Below are positions 38,020 to 50,471 of a stretch of 64,000 nucleotides of DNA, piece after piece. The notes beneath the pieces are model-generated. The model was not told the DNA's origin and did no database searches. It saw only the letters and a list, made by a program, of their open reading frames with translations. The stretch covers positions 21,206,563-21,270,562 of the forward strand of contig CP141145.1 in assembly GCA_035235625.1 (NCBI GenBank), read 5' to 3'. The DNA comes from Saururus chinensis (taxonomy: Eukaryota > Streptophyta > Magnoliopsida > Piperales > Saururaceae). The translations under genes and the position numbers were made by a program. How positions within the stretch are numbered: position 1 is the stretch's first letter; the number at the start of each line of letters is the position of its first letter.

Positions 38020-39045
38020 CTTTACCATCTATATATGTCCATATCTTCTACGGGCATATACAAACAAGCAAATACATGGTCTATTTTACGCTTAGATTGT
38101 AGGCATACCTTATGTAGGTATGTGTATCAGTTTACACCCCTACTACAAGTTATTGCATTTTGTTGATGTTTTTAAAATAATAAAGAAGGATGGGTTATAC
38201 TTTTTGGTGACGGATTGCACCCATTAATTTTTTGTGTTGACCTTGATTTATATTGCACTTTTTCGTAAAGAGTGTCCTCCCTTAAAATTTGTAGATGGGT
38301 TGCAACCATTGGGAACAGTTATATCTTTGAAGTTATGATGAGGTACCTCTTCGTAAATAGACACACCTCTTTACCTCGCACTCCGTAAGAGTCTATGTAT
38401 AGAGTAATTGACTAGGCATTTGTAGACCTAGAAGAAACCTACACTAGACACATATTTTTCTTCCTCTTTTGTTGTTCTCCTTTTTCTCTTATGTTTTACT
38501 TTGTATTTTCCAAATACAAATTTTAGCCACAATCTTATACAACCTTAGAGAGATCAGTTCAGGAAAATTTTTCAACATTGCTAGTTGCTTATTCTCAAAG
38601 ACTTTGTTGTATCCTTAGAAGAAGTTTATCGTATAGCCCATCAACAATTTAGATATATCAAAGGAGGATAAACAATTCCTTAAAGAAAATTGTATTTATA
38701 CATACTTTAAAGCCATCATCCTCCTTTCAATGACGAGTTCTTCAATCTATCTCCAGTCATCATCTATTGTAAAGTTTAGCCACTGTCGTCTAATTTCAAT
38801 CTCTAAGGATAATTTCTACATATATGAATCTAGCCCCATGAAGCCAACACATTGTTGTGTAAGTGTTTTGGAGTACTTGTCCATAAGCTCATGTATTTAC
38901 ACCTGGACTTGTCTAGCAAGACGATGTTTTTTTACTACGACATGGTAAACAACAATGGGGGCTACCACTAGTCATGCAATGTGGTCATAATAAGTGATCA
39001 TGAAAATACTTTTCTTTGCACATGATAGCTACTTAGCCAGTGTTG
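38020..39045. other. About 1 kb insertion in SDR-A upstream flank, unclassified
   Basis: Compared with SDR-B flank 54120-54175, copy 1 has an extra roughly 1 kb between ggagatgtgattggtgggc and tagccagtgttg. Its sequence looks like LTR-retrotransposon leader or decayed gag (for example 38440-38950), but I found no firm ends, so the class stays open. Confidence 0.4.
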
Positions 39046-39248
39046 TTTGTTGTATGATTGTTGGGATGTGACTACGATTGAATGAGTTAAATTCTTATTT
39101 GCTAACGCCCACCGGTTGATGCTACACAACTCCTTACACTAGAGACAGACAATTGTAAGTGTGTATAGCTAGTTCTTTTGCTCTACTATGTCACATAAGA
39201 TTGCATTTCAGCTTTGGCAAAATTTTACATATCAAATAGTATCTAATA

Positions 39249-39440
39249 TACTCCATTTGTCTTAAATTTAAAACTTTATTTGGCAAAAAAGTTTACTCCA
39301 TATTAATAGCTTTATTTTGTTAAATTTAAGTAGTTGAGATTCTCATAAGTTTATTTTTTCTTTTCTTAGATGTGTATTTCACTTTTAATAAAAATTATTA
39401 TTTTTTTAAATATAACTATTAATATAAGATAAAATGAGTA
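39249..39440. mobile_element. Stowaway-like MITE absent from the paralogous site
   Basis: The element 39251-39438 (188 bp) has ends CTCCATTTGTCTTAAATTTA and (complement) CTCATTTTATCTTATATTAA flanked by TA. The paralogous sequence near 54363-54385 (agtatctaaaatag...) runs through without it, giving an apparent empty site. Confidence 0.7.
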
Positions 39441-39529
39441 ATTTTTATTAACAATAAAAATATCTAACATAGTTGCATCGGCTCAAAATTTGAGTTATTT
39501 GATCTTGGACGTGATTCACGTCAAAGACA

Positions 39530-39920
39530 GAGCTGAAGCGACGATTAATACACTACATGCTAATTGCCAGACACACTTCATAGTTTATTTGTGCTTCTGG
39601 TGTGCTTCTTATGCCAAATTGGCTTTTGGACTGAAAAAAAACAACTCGTTAATCATGTACACAACTCAGCTGCGGCCACAAAGTGTAATATGATGTGAAA
39701 TTGACTTAGAACTTTCCCAATGTGAAATTGAAGACTCTAAAGCCAATTGCCAGACGCACTTAATTAATAGTTTATTTGTGCTTTTGGCGTGTTCCTTAAG
39801 CCAAACTAGCTTTTCAATTAAAACAAACAACTCGTTAAAATACACAACTCGCTGCGACTACAAGTTTAATATTCTCTGGAATTGACTTGGAAGGTTCTTA
39901 ATATGAAATTGGCAAGAGCT
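39530..39920. repeat. About 190-bp tandem duplication in copy 1 flank
   Basis: gccagacacacttcatagttt... (from about 39566) recurs as gccagacgcacttaattaat... (from about 39747), each ending in an aactcg...gaattgactt segment. The paralogous block 54460-54665 has only one copy. Confidence 0.75.
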
Positions 39921-40145
39921 TTCCCAATTGACTTCTTAAGTTATGATGGCTTTTTCTTTCTTTGCTCACGTCTGACGACGACTGATGGACGACCTGAAAA
40001 GGGACATGATGCACACGATCCCACCTTTTTTTTTCTTTTATTTAATTTTTTACTTTGACTACTCCTCTCTTTTTTAAGTTGAGTGTTTAAAAAACTTGCC
40101 TCGCCCCGCCAATTAAACCTAGTCCGATTGAACCTAATTAAGCTA

Positions 40146-40369
40146 GGAAGCATTTTTTGTGTTCTCTTTGATAATGATCAACTCAGTATAAGGTATACAT
40201 GGGAGCTGTTAATATTTTAAATTGATGGTATATATGCTAGCGTATGTTAGCATAAGTTATATTTAAGCTAACATGGGTTAGCATGCATGCTGTTGATTTT
40301 ATGGATGAATAGATCCCAAGCGTATATTACATTGGGCTCATTGTTAGAGCAAAGCATAAAAACCTCTTC
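40146..40369. mobile_element. MITE, copy of the dispersed family
   Basis: Left end ggaagcattttttgtgttct and right end (complement) gaagaggtttttatgctttg continue into aacaatgagccc-like sequence, as at 22722-22942. About 224 bp with an AT-rich core containing paired gctagcgtatgttagc and gctaacatgggttagc segments. Confidence 0.65.
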
Positions 40370-40439
40370 TATCAAGCTGATTGTATGCAACTACGACCCA
40401 TATACCATTTCAACACCATATCAATAGTTAAAGAAAATA

Positions 40440-41600
40440 ACTTATAAGATCTCTAACTTTCACATGATTTTGTTTTAATTTAATTGCATATAATTATGTG
40501 GTTTTGCTTGAATTTGAGGATTTTACTTGATTTTAGGGTTAAGGGTTGGTAGTGATGTTTTAACAAGGTTGAATTTCATTTATATGGGTTTTAATTATCA
40601 AACTTAATTTATTATATTTTTAGAGAATTTTTTGAGATTTTATGAAATTTTTTTATCAATTTAGGGTGTGGACCCCCACAGTGGGCCCTACGTCCACATT
40701 TGGATGGTGAATACCCCACATAACCTTAAACTTCACTTATTTTATTTTAATGAGTTCCAAAATTTTTAAACTCATTTTTAGCCTTAAAATAAGCTTAATT
40801 AGCCACTTAGGGCATTATAATTGTATTTATAGCACAACAATTTATATTTATACCCTAAGAACTTACTATAAAAGGAAAGCCCTAGCCCATTTTTTAATTG
40901 GGAATGAGTTGTACTAGGAGGCAAGGTGATACCCTAATCTCCACTGCCAAAGAAGAAAATCCGATTTAAGTATTTTTAAGCCCTAATCTTCATATTTTTT
41001 CTTAATCTCTCTTATTTCCACTTTCTCCCAATAGATTCTTCATTTATCCTATTAAAAATAATATTTTTAATCTTTATTTCAAACCCTAAAAGAGGAGTTT
41101 TCTTATTTACTCAATAGAAATCCTAGATCTACTTGTTTTCAAGATTATTCAAGCTTAATAATCAATTTTGATTAAATATTAATAAAAACCCTAATTTTGG
41201 GTAGGGATTCTTGAAGAGTAGAACTTCAGTTTAGACCCAAGAATTTCTTGAAGATAAGAGATTTTTATCTCAATGGGTTCTTGCTTATTTATGTGCTTTA
41301 ACTATGGATTACTAAAAGCATGACTTTAAAGTTGATTTTCTTATGATTAAGCTTAAGAATGGTTAGATCTATCATGTCTAAGGTTTACATTTCGATATCA
41401 TGAAGTTTTGAAGTAATTTTAGAATTTTCTTGACATTTTTTAGTATTTTCGTTTTGGTGTTTATGAGGTTGAAGATGAACCAGTTTTGGGCATAAAGTGA
41501 GCTGTAAAGGGCATTCGAATAGCCTACCAATCGAACAACCTGTCTAGTTGATCAAACGGCCTTGCATTCGAATGACCAAATAATAGTTTTTTTATTCTTG
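40440..41600 (+). repeat. LTR-like fragment, opposite orientation to the 17 kb and 61 kb LTRs
   Basis: Features of the solo LTR at 17071-20337 recur in reverse: gtggaccccca...gtgggccc (40670-40690), a ccctagccc...aattggg leader (40880-40905), aaaccctaa motifs, and tcgaayr repeats at about 41510-41580. Ends could not be placed. Confidence 0.45.
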
Positions 41601-41639
41601 TATACTTGGCCATTTCTTGTCCTCTCTTCGTGAATCTAA

Positions 41640-43437
41640 TTTCTTATAATTAGAATGAGTATATTTTATTAAAATAAATGCCTAATTTTTTAGCATATTT
41701 TTTTGCTGCTAATCGGGCTTTATATCTCTCAATATTGCCACTGACATCTTTCTTTGATTTGTAAACCATTTTCAACAAATGACCTTCTATCTGTTGGGTA
41801 AGTCAACTAGCTCCAAAGTCTTTTTCATGTGTAAAGCTTCAACCTCTTCCACTATAAACATACACCATTGTGTTGCATCAATAGAGTCACATGTTTCTTT
41901 ATAAGTAGGCTCATGCTGAGATGCATGCGTAACTTGTAGTATAGTCTTGGAGCCAACCTCGAGCTCTACGGTCATGCACTAGTCAACTTTGATTTTCATG
42001 AGTCTTAAGCTCAACAATATGTTCATCCTCAGTTGCCTCTTTAGCATCTACCAACATTTGCAGTGTTTAGCAAATTCAATGAAATCCCTAAAGATACGAC
42101 TTCATTCATCTTTGTTGTTCCCAAGTTAGATTTTACACCATTTTGCATTGACTTTTTATTGAAAACAACATCTCAACTTATAATAATCTTTTGGTAGTAG
42201 AATCCTACAATATGTACCACTTAGCTCCTTTTGCATAGCCAAGAAAAATACTACATCTGGATTTGGCATCCGGCTTAGTTCTATGCTCTTTAGGAATCCA
42301 AACATAAGCTTCACAATCAAATATATGCAAGAAAAACATAATTAATAGGCTTTTCAGACCATACCTCTGAAATTTTGCATTCATGAGGAGTGGTGAGAGA
42401 ACGATTCACCAAATAATATGATGTCAAAATTGCCTCTACCCAAAGCCCTTGCTCCAAACCAACTCTAATCAACATACTTCAATCCCAATCCATGTGTGTA
42501 CGATTCATATACTCAACTATATCATTTTTGTTGTCTACCAATGCCATGCTCACTACAAAAAACCACGAAGTCATTTAATGCATCACCCAGAGATCCAACT
42601 CGAGCCTCCCATGTATTAGCATGAATAAATTTTAAAACATCCTTTAATCTAGTTGAATTTAGAAAACTAGGCATATGATGCTTACCAAACAAGCAATCTT
42701 CATTAAAATATATATTTTAAACCTGGAAGCAAGTCATGATAAGAGAGTTCATAAACTCCTTGCTTTCTCATATAGCCCAAACACCTATGCTAAGTCATAG
42801 CTGACTCCATCATAATTATATCTCTAATCACAGTCTCCAAAAAACCTCATACAAGTTTCCATGTACTTCTCCTTTTGCACTAACTAGGGCTCCAATGACA
42901 ATTTTCAGCTAATCCTTTTCTCTAAAAAAATTTCAACCATCTTGATCAAACTTCCCCAAAGATAACAAATGTTTTTGCAGACAAAAGATATGCTTCACAT
43001 TTGAAATAGTAAGTGTGATGCCATCGAACATGGTGATCCAAACATATCCACCCCCCACTATTATACATGTGTTCTCATCACCCATGTAAAAGTGCCACTG
43101 TCACATAATTAATATGTGTAAAACTGGTCCTTGCATGGTGTCATATAAAAAAATGTCCAGACTAAAAATTTCACTCATAATTTGAATTTTTTTGTGAAAG
43201 AATAAATAATACCTCACCATCTTTAGACTAGTAATCTTCAATGCCAAGTTTCCCTAAAAACCTTTTGAACTAGATTCTCCTTATGAATCAAGCAATTGGA
43301 TTTACCTTGACTTGTTTTGAGAAGCCTATAATTTTTCTTTAGCTATTCAAATACTCCAGTTTTTTATACCCTTTTGACTTGAATATTGGCTTATCTTTGT
43401 TACTAGAACCTCTCTCTATTAATTTGCCCCTTACTGC
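41640..43437 (-). pseudogene. Decayed copia pol (minus strand)
   Basis: Minus-strand translation gives reverse-transcriptase start WCMFIVEEVEALHMKKTLEL (41975-41787 region) and KMVYKSKKDVSGNIERYKAR (about 41740-41680). Upstream, integrase-end text includes CEAYVWIPKEHRTKPDAKSR and IFLGYAKGAKWYIL (about 42320-42190). Many stops and shifts. It is a Ty1/copia relic whose gag side lies beyond the hAT insertion at 43438. Confidence 0.75.
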
Positions 43438-44662
43438 TAAGGCTACTAACGAGTCAAACTAGCTCATCAAGCTGAACAGGCTTGGCTTGGTTTGACTTGA
43501 ATTTTGCTTGGATTGAAGGGAGCTTGACTCAAGCTAGGTTCAAACTTAAAAGTAAACAACCCAATCTCGAACAGGGGCTATCTCGAATTGACTCAACTCG
43601 AAAGCTGATCAGTTCAACTCGAGATCGACTCGAAGCTTGGTTCAAACTCGACTTGATTTGTTATATATCACCTTTTACATATTATACCCATATTATATAA
43701 ATTTCTTAACTTTTACCTTTTAGGTACCCATGATATTTTATTATATAATATATATATATATATATATATTAATACATAATATATAATATAATATATAATA
43801 TGGTATATAATACCCATATTATGCTATGATATTTCAAACAAATATAAATCCTACTATTAATTTAATTTTTAAATACTACCTTTAATCATTCATATCCTAA
43901 CACATTTGAATATGTATTTCTACTTGTATAATAATTATTCTTAGTTCAATCAATCATATTTGTTTAGAATTAAAGATCTAGTGAACTATATCTAGATTTT
44001 GCTTACAAATATACCTAGTAAACCAAGTCTAAATTTTATTGCTAAGGTCCAATTATATTGATTTTTATTTTTACAGACAATGCACACACTCTAAAATATG
44101 TTGCTGCTAAAGTCCAAATAGTGCTTTCATCATGTTTTTTTTTGTGATCAGTAGAGTAATCAAATCTAAAATCTATGAATAGGAGTTATCATGGCTTTGG
44201 TGACTAGTTTAGTTTTTGGTGGCTTATTATATGAGATATTTGAATACCATTAGTTAAATTTTTGGTGAATAGTGAGTTTTTTTATGGGGTAATTTAATGA
44301 CTTATTTTAACCACATATTTTAAAGTGATATTTGCAAATTTAACAGAATAGAATTGTAGTTGTTATAATCTTTTTATTTTTGTAATGTTGACGTGATTCT
44401 CTAAATTAATATAATTTTTTATGGAAAAAAATAATTTGGGCTGTAAATGGGATTCAAGCTCAATTTGAACATAGGTTCGAACTACTATAGTATATTTTTG
44501 AGCTCAAGCTTAAGTCGATTTTCAAGTTTTTTGGCCGAACCGAGCTCAAGCTAGGCATCTAAATGTTCAATTAAGTTTGAGCCGAGTTTTCAGAAATTGA
44601 GCTCAAGTAAAAAAACCTCAAAACTCAGTTCGACTCGGCTCGTTAGCACCCTTACTTACTGC
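43430..44662. mobile_element. Nonautonomous hAT element inserted in copia, with 8-bp TSD
   Basis: The element 43438-44654 (1217 bp) has ends TAAGGCTACTAACGAGTC and (complement) TAAGGGTGCTAACGAGCC, flanked by a perfect 8-bp duplication CTTACTGC (43430-43437 and 44655-44662). Subterminal DNA is full of gagctcaagc/gcttgactcgag motifs. No transposase frame; AT-rich centre with a TA tract near 43740-43800. Confidence 0.88.
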
Positions 44663-44960
44663 CATGCTTTACCTACAAGACTTGCACTTGTTTTCTTGTG
44701 AGATTCTTCATATAAAAACATAAAAACAACATAGTCCATAGTAAGACCCTCAAAATTAAACCATCTCATAAATAAGAAATAGAATAAATTGATAGAGAAA
44801 CATTTTCCTCATCATCAAGCTTAACATCAATTGCAGTTAACTAACTAACAAGAGTATTAAATTAAGTAAAGTGTTCTTGCATAGAAGAACTATCTTTTGT
44901 CGAAAAATCTTGTTCAACATATTTTCCCCTTCATATAGTGTTTTTAATGTAACTACTTAT
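44655..44960 (-). pseudogene. Decayed copia gag-side fragment
   Basis: Between the hAT element and the large solo LTR, minus-strand sequence continues the copia relic (the interrupted target reads through from 43437 to 44663). It resembles gag (long AT-rich, frameshifted). It resumes for a few bases after 49880. Confidence 0.45.
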
Positions 44961-45629
44961 TGTAACGCCCGAGATTTTTTATCCCTTTTTCTTAAAACTC
45001 ATAGAGATTTTTTTTTTCTTTTATACAATAAATCGGAGTCAAACGATAAAATCAAAACCCATATAAACAGTTTATAATTTTAAACATGATACGGTTAAAC
45101 ATCGTACCGTCAAATCAAATATCCTCAGGCGCTACTCGAAAACATACGTACGATTAAATCACCATGATCATGGATTTTTAAATACAAATAACTCCCAGGT
45201 GTCCCCGAGTACAAGTCCCATAAACAGTCCACTCTGATCCAAATTAAAAGTCCAGAATACATACACTTACATCTCATCTCACCCAAATACATCAGATCGT
45301 GGCACCATCTATACTTGAGTCGAGGGGGAAACAATCCACCGCAGAGACGAGCGTCCATCTCCAGGAGCTCTCCAACACAACCTGCAAAAGCCTCCCGAAC
45401 AATGGGGCTAAAAGAAGTAGGGTGAGTATTTTCATACTCAGTAGGAAAATACTCAGTAGGGGAAATCCCTAACGGTGAACTCAATAAGTTCATAAATCAT
45501 GCGTCATGCAACACAACATGAGGCAATCAACGTATAACAATTATGCTCATATGCAACTAATCATGCGTAGCATACTATGAAACCAAACTCATACAAACAC
45601 CCTTAATCGGGGTCTTACAAACATACTCG

Positions 45630-45960
45630 TACCATCAAATGCTAACTCATACAACTTACTCAACTTGTACGACCTTACTCGTACAATCTTACCCTTACTC
45701 ATACAGTCTTACACTTACTCGTACGACCTTACTCGTACAGTCTTACACTTACTCGTACGATCTTACTCGTACAGTCTTACACTTACTCATACGATCTTAC
45801 TCGTATAGTCATACACTTACTGTAGTACTCATATTCAAACTCTCACAGTCGTGCTCATACTCACTCTTACAGTCATACTCATCCTCAATCTTACAGTCGT
45901 GCACATACTCATCATCATACGCTTACTCAGAACGTACAAACTCAGTCATACAGTCGTATA
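45630..45960. repeat. Short tandem repeats (tactcgtacgaccttactcg type) in the large LTR
   Basis: Many degenerate units built from cttactcgtac, gtcttacactta and cagtcgtactcatact, with a period near 30-35 bases. The homologous field in the second LTR copy is at about 57540-57780. Confidence 0.8.
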
Positions 45961-46189
45961 CATACTATCGACCACTGAAGCTCATTACAACTAATAAGCT
46001 CCAATGTCGAAAAGGAAAAGAATGCCACTGGGGCATCACCTTAACCTCCGGGGAGTGACTAGACGCCATGGACTTTTCTGAAGGTAAGGCACACCTATGC
46101 TCATGGGGCACAGGATCAAACAGGTAAGAGTAGATCCATGATACTACTTACCTGAGCGCGCAAACATACACCCACACAAGGGGTCATAC

Positions 46190-46520
46190 AATTGCCCACA
46201 CATAAGGGGTCTTACAGTGCCATAGAATTGCCCACCATAATGGGTCTTATAGTGCCATTGCCACTCTTGGGCAGAAAATATACAGTGCCACTTGGGCAGA
46301 AACGTACAGTGCCACTCTTGGGTGGAAACATACAACGCTCTCAACAGAGCATCAAACGTCTGGGCTTGTACAGCACACAGACCGAATCAAAAACATACTT
46401 CGCTCTCAACAGAGCATCAAACGTCTGGGCTTATACAGCACACAGACCAAATCAAATATACATCGCTCTCAACAGAGCATCAGATGTCCGGTGCTCTATA
46501 TAGCACTCAGACAAAAATCC
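46190..46520. repeat. Tandem repeats of 28-60 bp in the large LTR
   Basis: Units of caccataatgggtcttatag... and of cgctctcaacagagcatca followed by gtctgggcttatacagcac recur three to four times with a period near 60. The same units are amplified at about 58010-58460 in the other copy. Confidence 0.85.
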
Positions 46521-48379
46521 CGCAGGATAACCACCATGGCAAGACACAAGAAGTGCTCAGCCGATTCATTATCGGCTAGCTCAAGCACGGAACTTAATCC
46601 GTCGAACCCTCAGGTCTCAAACTCACAACGCTATTATTAACGTTCTCATAATTCAAGTTTAACTTAAGTATATTATGCGGTACAATTATGCCACACAAAC
46701 TCTCAGTCCTCAACTGATCGAACTGAAGCTGAGCTCGATCCAAACCCTATTTCGTCGAGACAGTAGTCTTCACTTACCCATCCAGGTCACACATAACTCA
46801 CCGTACACAAATCCTTATGCACGCATACATCCTCTGACATCCATCTTACGATCAAACATCTTACTTACATCGTCAAACTGAGCTCCTCTCAGCAGATCCC
46901 CGTTATTATCCTCTTACTTAACACCTCACTTATTATTCTTACTTTTCACTTCATAACTTGTACGTTATGCTTGTACCATTATGCACGCTCTTACTGTCTA
47001 ATAAACCCTCATAAGGCTCCAAGCCTAAGTCATCTTACTTACCGAACCCCTGACGTACGCTCCAAACCAAACTGACCCATCTCAAATCCTCGCTCCTCAA
47101 ACTTACTTTCTCTGTCTTCCGTCATGCGCTTACACGTCCAAATCCACATCCAACTTCATACCAAACCCTTACCAATCTTATAGTCCATCGCTCATACCTT
47201 TACCCACACAGTCCACATACGTAACTTACTCGACATCGCTAGCCATCACTAGCGTGTCCATCATACACATACATAGCGCACTAGCATATTCGCTAGCCAT
47301 CACTAGCGCATACATCAAACATCATACACATACAACATGCTTACCATTCACATACATACATACATGTATCTCAATGTGGCATAATTCACTATCTTACATC
47401 ATGCATACATGTCATGATTTAATATCCAAACCATGAAATCATGCAAACCTAGCATGCTGCTACTCATTCAAAGCATGCTGTCATGAATTTACGAGTTCAA
47501 GCTCCCCTACCTCGTACTCATGACGTTTGATGGCGAGCACACGACGGTGGCGGCGTCGGCGGTCAACACCATTGCCTAGCTGAGAGAGCTGCCGTCCCGA
47601 GGTTTAGGAAGCGCCGGAACTACACACGGCCAAATGGGATGTCAACATCAACGCGATAAAATCTGCGATCCACGGCGGCACACTAGGGGCGGCCGGGAGA
47701 AAGGTCGTGCCAATGAGTGGCAGGTGCGACCGAAAGGCAGGGTGTACTCACTAAAATTCGACCAGCGGTTGAAAAATACACAACCGGTCACAAGACGTCG
47801 AAATCGGCCGTGGACAGCACCCAACGGCATCGATTTCACGTTTACCAGGGCCCACATAAGGGCGGAGGGTGACACTCAAGGACGTAGGAGAGGTGGACTC
47901 CTATGGTCAAATACAGACGATGGCAGAGCCATCCGACAGTCAGGCGGTGTCAAAATGGCACCTAAACCCTAACCCGCACGCGCGGCTACTTGCACACGCG
48001 GCCAAGGGAAGAGGGGAGGGCTAGACGGTGTCGGCCCAAGACTCGGAAGGGCGGTAGGGCCATGCCCAAGGGCGGTGACCAACAATACGGCCTTTGCCAT
48101 TGCCGTCCGAGGCAGGCCAACTAGAGGCCAATCGGCGTCCGGTGAGGGTAAGACGGTCAAAGGGCAACACGTGGCGCTCTCTATAGAGCGGTCAGACACA
48201 ATCGGCAGAGGGGAACCTGGCCCATGCCAAAAGAAGAGGGGCGGTGCCGCACTAGGGCGGCCAGCCATCCCCAGGCTGAGACCCGCCACACTAAGGTGGT
48301 CCAAGGGTGTTCGACATCCAACGATGCTCGATGGCCCATAACGGGTAGAAAACCCTAGGGGCACAACGACGAACAGGGT

Positions 48380-49560
48380 TTACTGGCGGCTCTGGCTGAC
48401 TCCATCGTGGCCCTAACGGCCGGGAGAAGCTATCTCCGGCCAGAGGTGACGGCCAAAGTCAACCGCGACACGCAAGACAAATAGCATAGTGGGGAGCAAA
48501 GGCTCGGTTTTTCCCGAGTGAGAGCACCCGAGCAAGGGATGCGGATCGGGCTCCGACAAAGCGGAGGGGACGGAGGCTAGACCGGTCTGGATGGGGCCGT
48601 CCCTAGGCCATCGCCCAGGCCGGGGCGGAGCCCACAGCGACCGGACTGGCCTCACCGGCCAACGACAATGGCGACAACTCAACGAAGAATCCGCCCACAA
48701 TAGGGTGCAAATCAAACCGGGCGGAGCGGCCAAGGGGGTGGCCGAGCTAGCTGGGGGTCGGCCTTGCAGTCACTGGACCGCGGCTGGCCGGACGAAGGCC
48801 GGGTGGAGCCGTCTTCGGCCAAAGGCAGCAACTTCCGGCCTCTGTTCCACCAAAACCAAACGTCGGCGGAACAGGTGAAGGCATCTGGCCGGAGGAAAAA
48901 TGCACAGGGGCGGAGGTGGAGGTGGAGCTGACCGGTTGGGGGCCGTCCCTGGCCATCGCCAGGCTGGGGCGGAACCCATGGTGGCCGGATGGCCACTGCC
49001 GGCCATCACCGGCGGCGACAAGGCCCAGAACATAGGGGCGTCGTCGGTTCGGTGAAAAACAGGGAGAAAAGGGGGATGAGGATGGGCGGCGGAACGGAGG
49101 CCAAGTGGGGCCGGGATGGGTGGCCTCCTGCCGTCGCCGGCCCAGGGCGAAGCCGTGGCCGGCCGGCCGGCCCTTGGCGGCCCACGGCGGCGGCTCAAAT
49201 CGGATCACAGTGAGAGAGGGACAAAGACTGCTTACCGGGGAAAACCAAAGGGAGGAGCCGGCGGGACTGGCCAGGGCGGCGGCCCTGCCGTCGCCAGCCT
49301 GAGACTGGCCGGACGGAGGCCGGGCGAAGCCCACCGGCCACCGCCGGCGTCGTCCAAGCACGAACAGAGAGGGAGAGGCGGAATCGGGGAAAACAGGGGA
49401 GAGGCGGGCGGAGCGGCGGAGCGACCGTGGGGCCGGGACGGCGGTCTCCCTGTCGTCGCATGGCCGGGGCGGAGCTGGTGCGGCGGCCCTGCGGCCCACC
49501 GGCGGCCGGCGGCGGCTGGGAGAGAGAGACGCCGGAAGGGAGGGGGAAAAAGCACTGTTC
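48380..49560. repeat. GC-rich degenerate tandem array, period about 145-175 bp, in the large LTR
   Basis: Recurrent segments of the form ggccgtc..c..gccatcgcc followed by ggccggggcggagcccac appear near 48594, 48740, 48943, 49118, 49281 and 49441. The array sits near the 5' end of the LTR as oriented on the minus strand. It produces long opposite-strand frames of Pro/Arg/Ala-rich text that I do not regard as genes. Confidence 0.65.
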
Positions 49561-49895
49561 CCACATCCAGAAGAGTCTGGATCGGGCTCGGCCGAGCCCG
49601 ATCCCGTTTTCCTCTTTTTTTTTCCAATCGTATCCCCATCGCGCGTTAACTCATATGTTACGCATTATATGTCTAACACTCGCGCCAAAAGTGCGCCCAA
49701 CACTCGCGCTGAAAGTGCGCAACGAGACCCGTGGCCCACGACTAAGCCCTACGGGTAAAAATATAGCAGAAAAACATAGAAATACAAATACGCTGAAACG
49801 TCATATTTTCCTGCCGAAAATATCCAGAAAAATAGAAGGAAAATCCCAAAAAAATCGTAGAAAAATCAGGGACGTTACACTTATAAATTCTTTGC

Positions 49896-50471
49896 ACTAG
49901 TTTAATCATAGATACATATATATATGGAAAAAGTTTATATGAGCCCGGGCTCATATAAATCTACATGAGCCCGGGCTCTATGGGCCGTCTGATTTACATC
50001 TAGTGGCCTATAATACTCATAGGTTTAGCTAAAAAGTATAACCCATGAATATTATGAGCTGCCGGATGTAAATCTGACGGCCCATAGAGCCTGGGCTCAT
50101 GTAGGTTTATATGAGCCCGGGCTCATATAAACGGGTCTCTCTCTCTCTCTCTCTATATATATAATAATAAGAAACTATGCTCTTCTTATTATTATTATTA
50201 TTATATATATATATAGAGAGAGAGACCCGTTTATATGAGCCCGGGCTCATATAAACCTACGTGAGCCCAGGCTCTATGCGCCGTCAGATTTATATCCGGC
50301 GGCTCATAATATTCATGAGTTATACTTATTAGTTAAACCTATGAATATTATAGGCCACCGGATGTAAATCAGACGGCCCATAGAGCCCGGGCTCATGTAG
50401 ATTTATATGAGCCCGGGCTCATATAAATTTTTTCCATATATATATATATATGTATCTATGATTAAACTAGT
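49896..50471. repeat. 576-bp near-perfect palindrome of two head-to-head foldback MITEs
   Basis: The left arm starts actagtttaatcatagatac and the right arm ends gtatctatgattaaactagt; the axis is near 50183. Each arm holds a 198-bp foldback unit (49934-50131 and 50230-50427). Each unit begins and ends with a 26-bp self-complementary motif centred on GAGCCCGGGCTC (at 49934, 50106, 50230 and 50402). Between the units lie CT- and AT-rich mirror tracts. The flanking copia-derived bases are part of the palindrome too. Confidence 0.9.

Larger units (their letters stand above)
32330..39920. repeat. Duplicated block, copy 1 (contains SDR-A)
   Basis: Sequence from about 32330 (aaggtctatcaatttattttt...) through the SDR-A exons and its upstream flank to about 39920 recurs in order and orientation at 50690-54665. 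Shared noncoding landmarks include gtggcttatgga (32451), gaagaagatgatgatt (37490 and 53793), gctaacgcccaccggttgatg (39101 and 54225) and the closing gaaattggcaagagct. Copy 1 is longer because of insertions at about 34070-36460 and 38020-39045 and a tandem doubling at 39530-39920. Confidence 0.85.
44956..49884 (-). mobile_element. Large (4.9 kb) solo LTR with perfect 5-bp TSD
   Basis: The insert 44961-49879 (4919 bp) starts TGTAACGCCCGAGATTTT and ends GGGACGTTACA, with CTTAT duplicated on both sides (44956-44960 and 49880-49884). No gag, pol or primer-binding site lies inside, so it is a solo LTR, probably of a long-LTR gypsy lineage. Orientation is inferred as minus from the TGTAACGCC end being the 3' end in this family. 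It has three internal repeat fields (about 45630-45960, 46190-46520 and 48380-49560). The GC-rich long frames inside are composition artefacts. A diverged second copy starts at 56782. Confidence 0.82.

Noticed and set aside
47634..49900. Many long overlapping frames, one of 250 codons, in GC-rich DNA
   Set aside because: They lie in several frames on both strands inside a solo LTR with a GC-rich tandem array. Pro/Arg/Ala/Gly-rich text with no domain and frequent mutual overlap marks a composition artefact.
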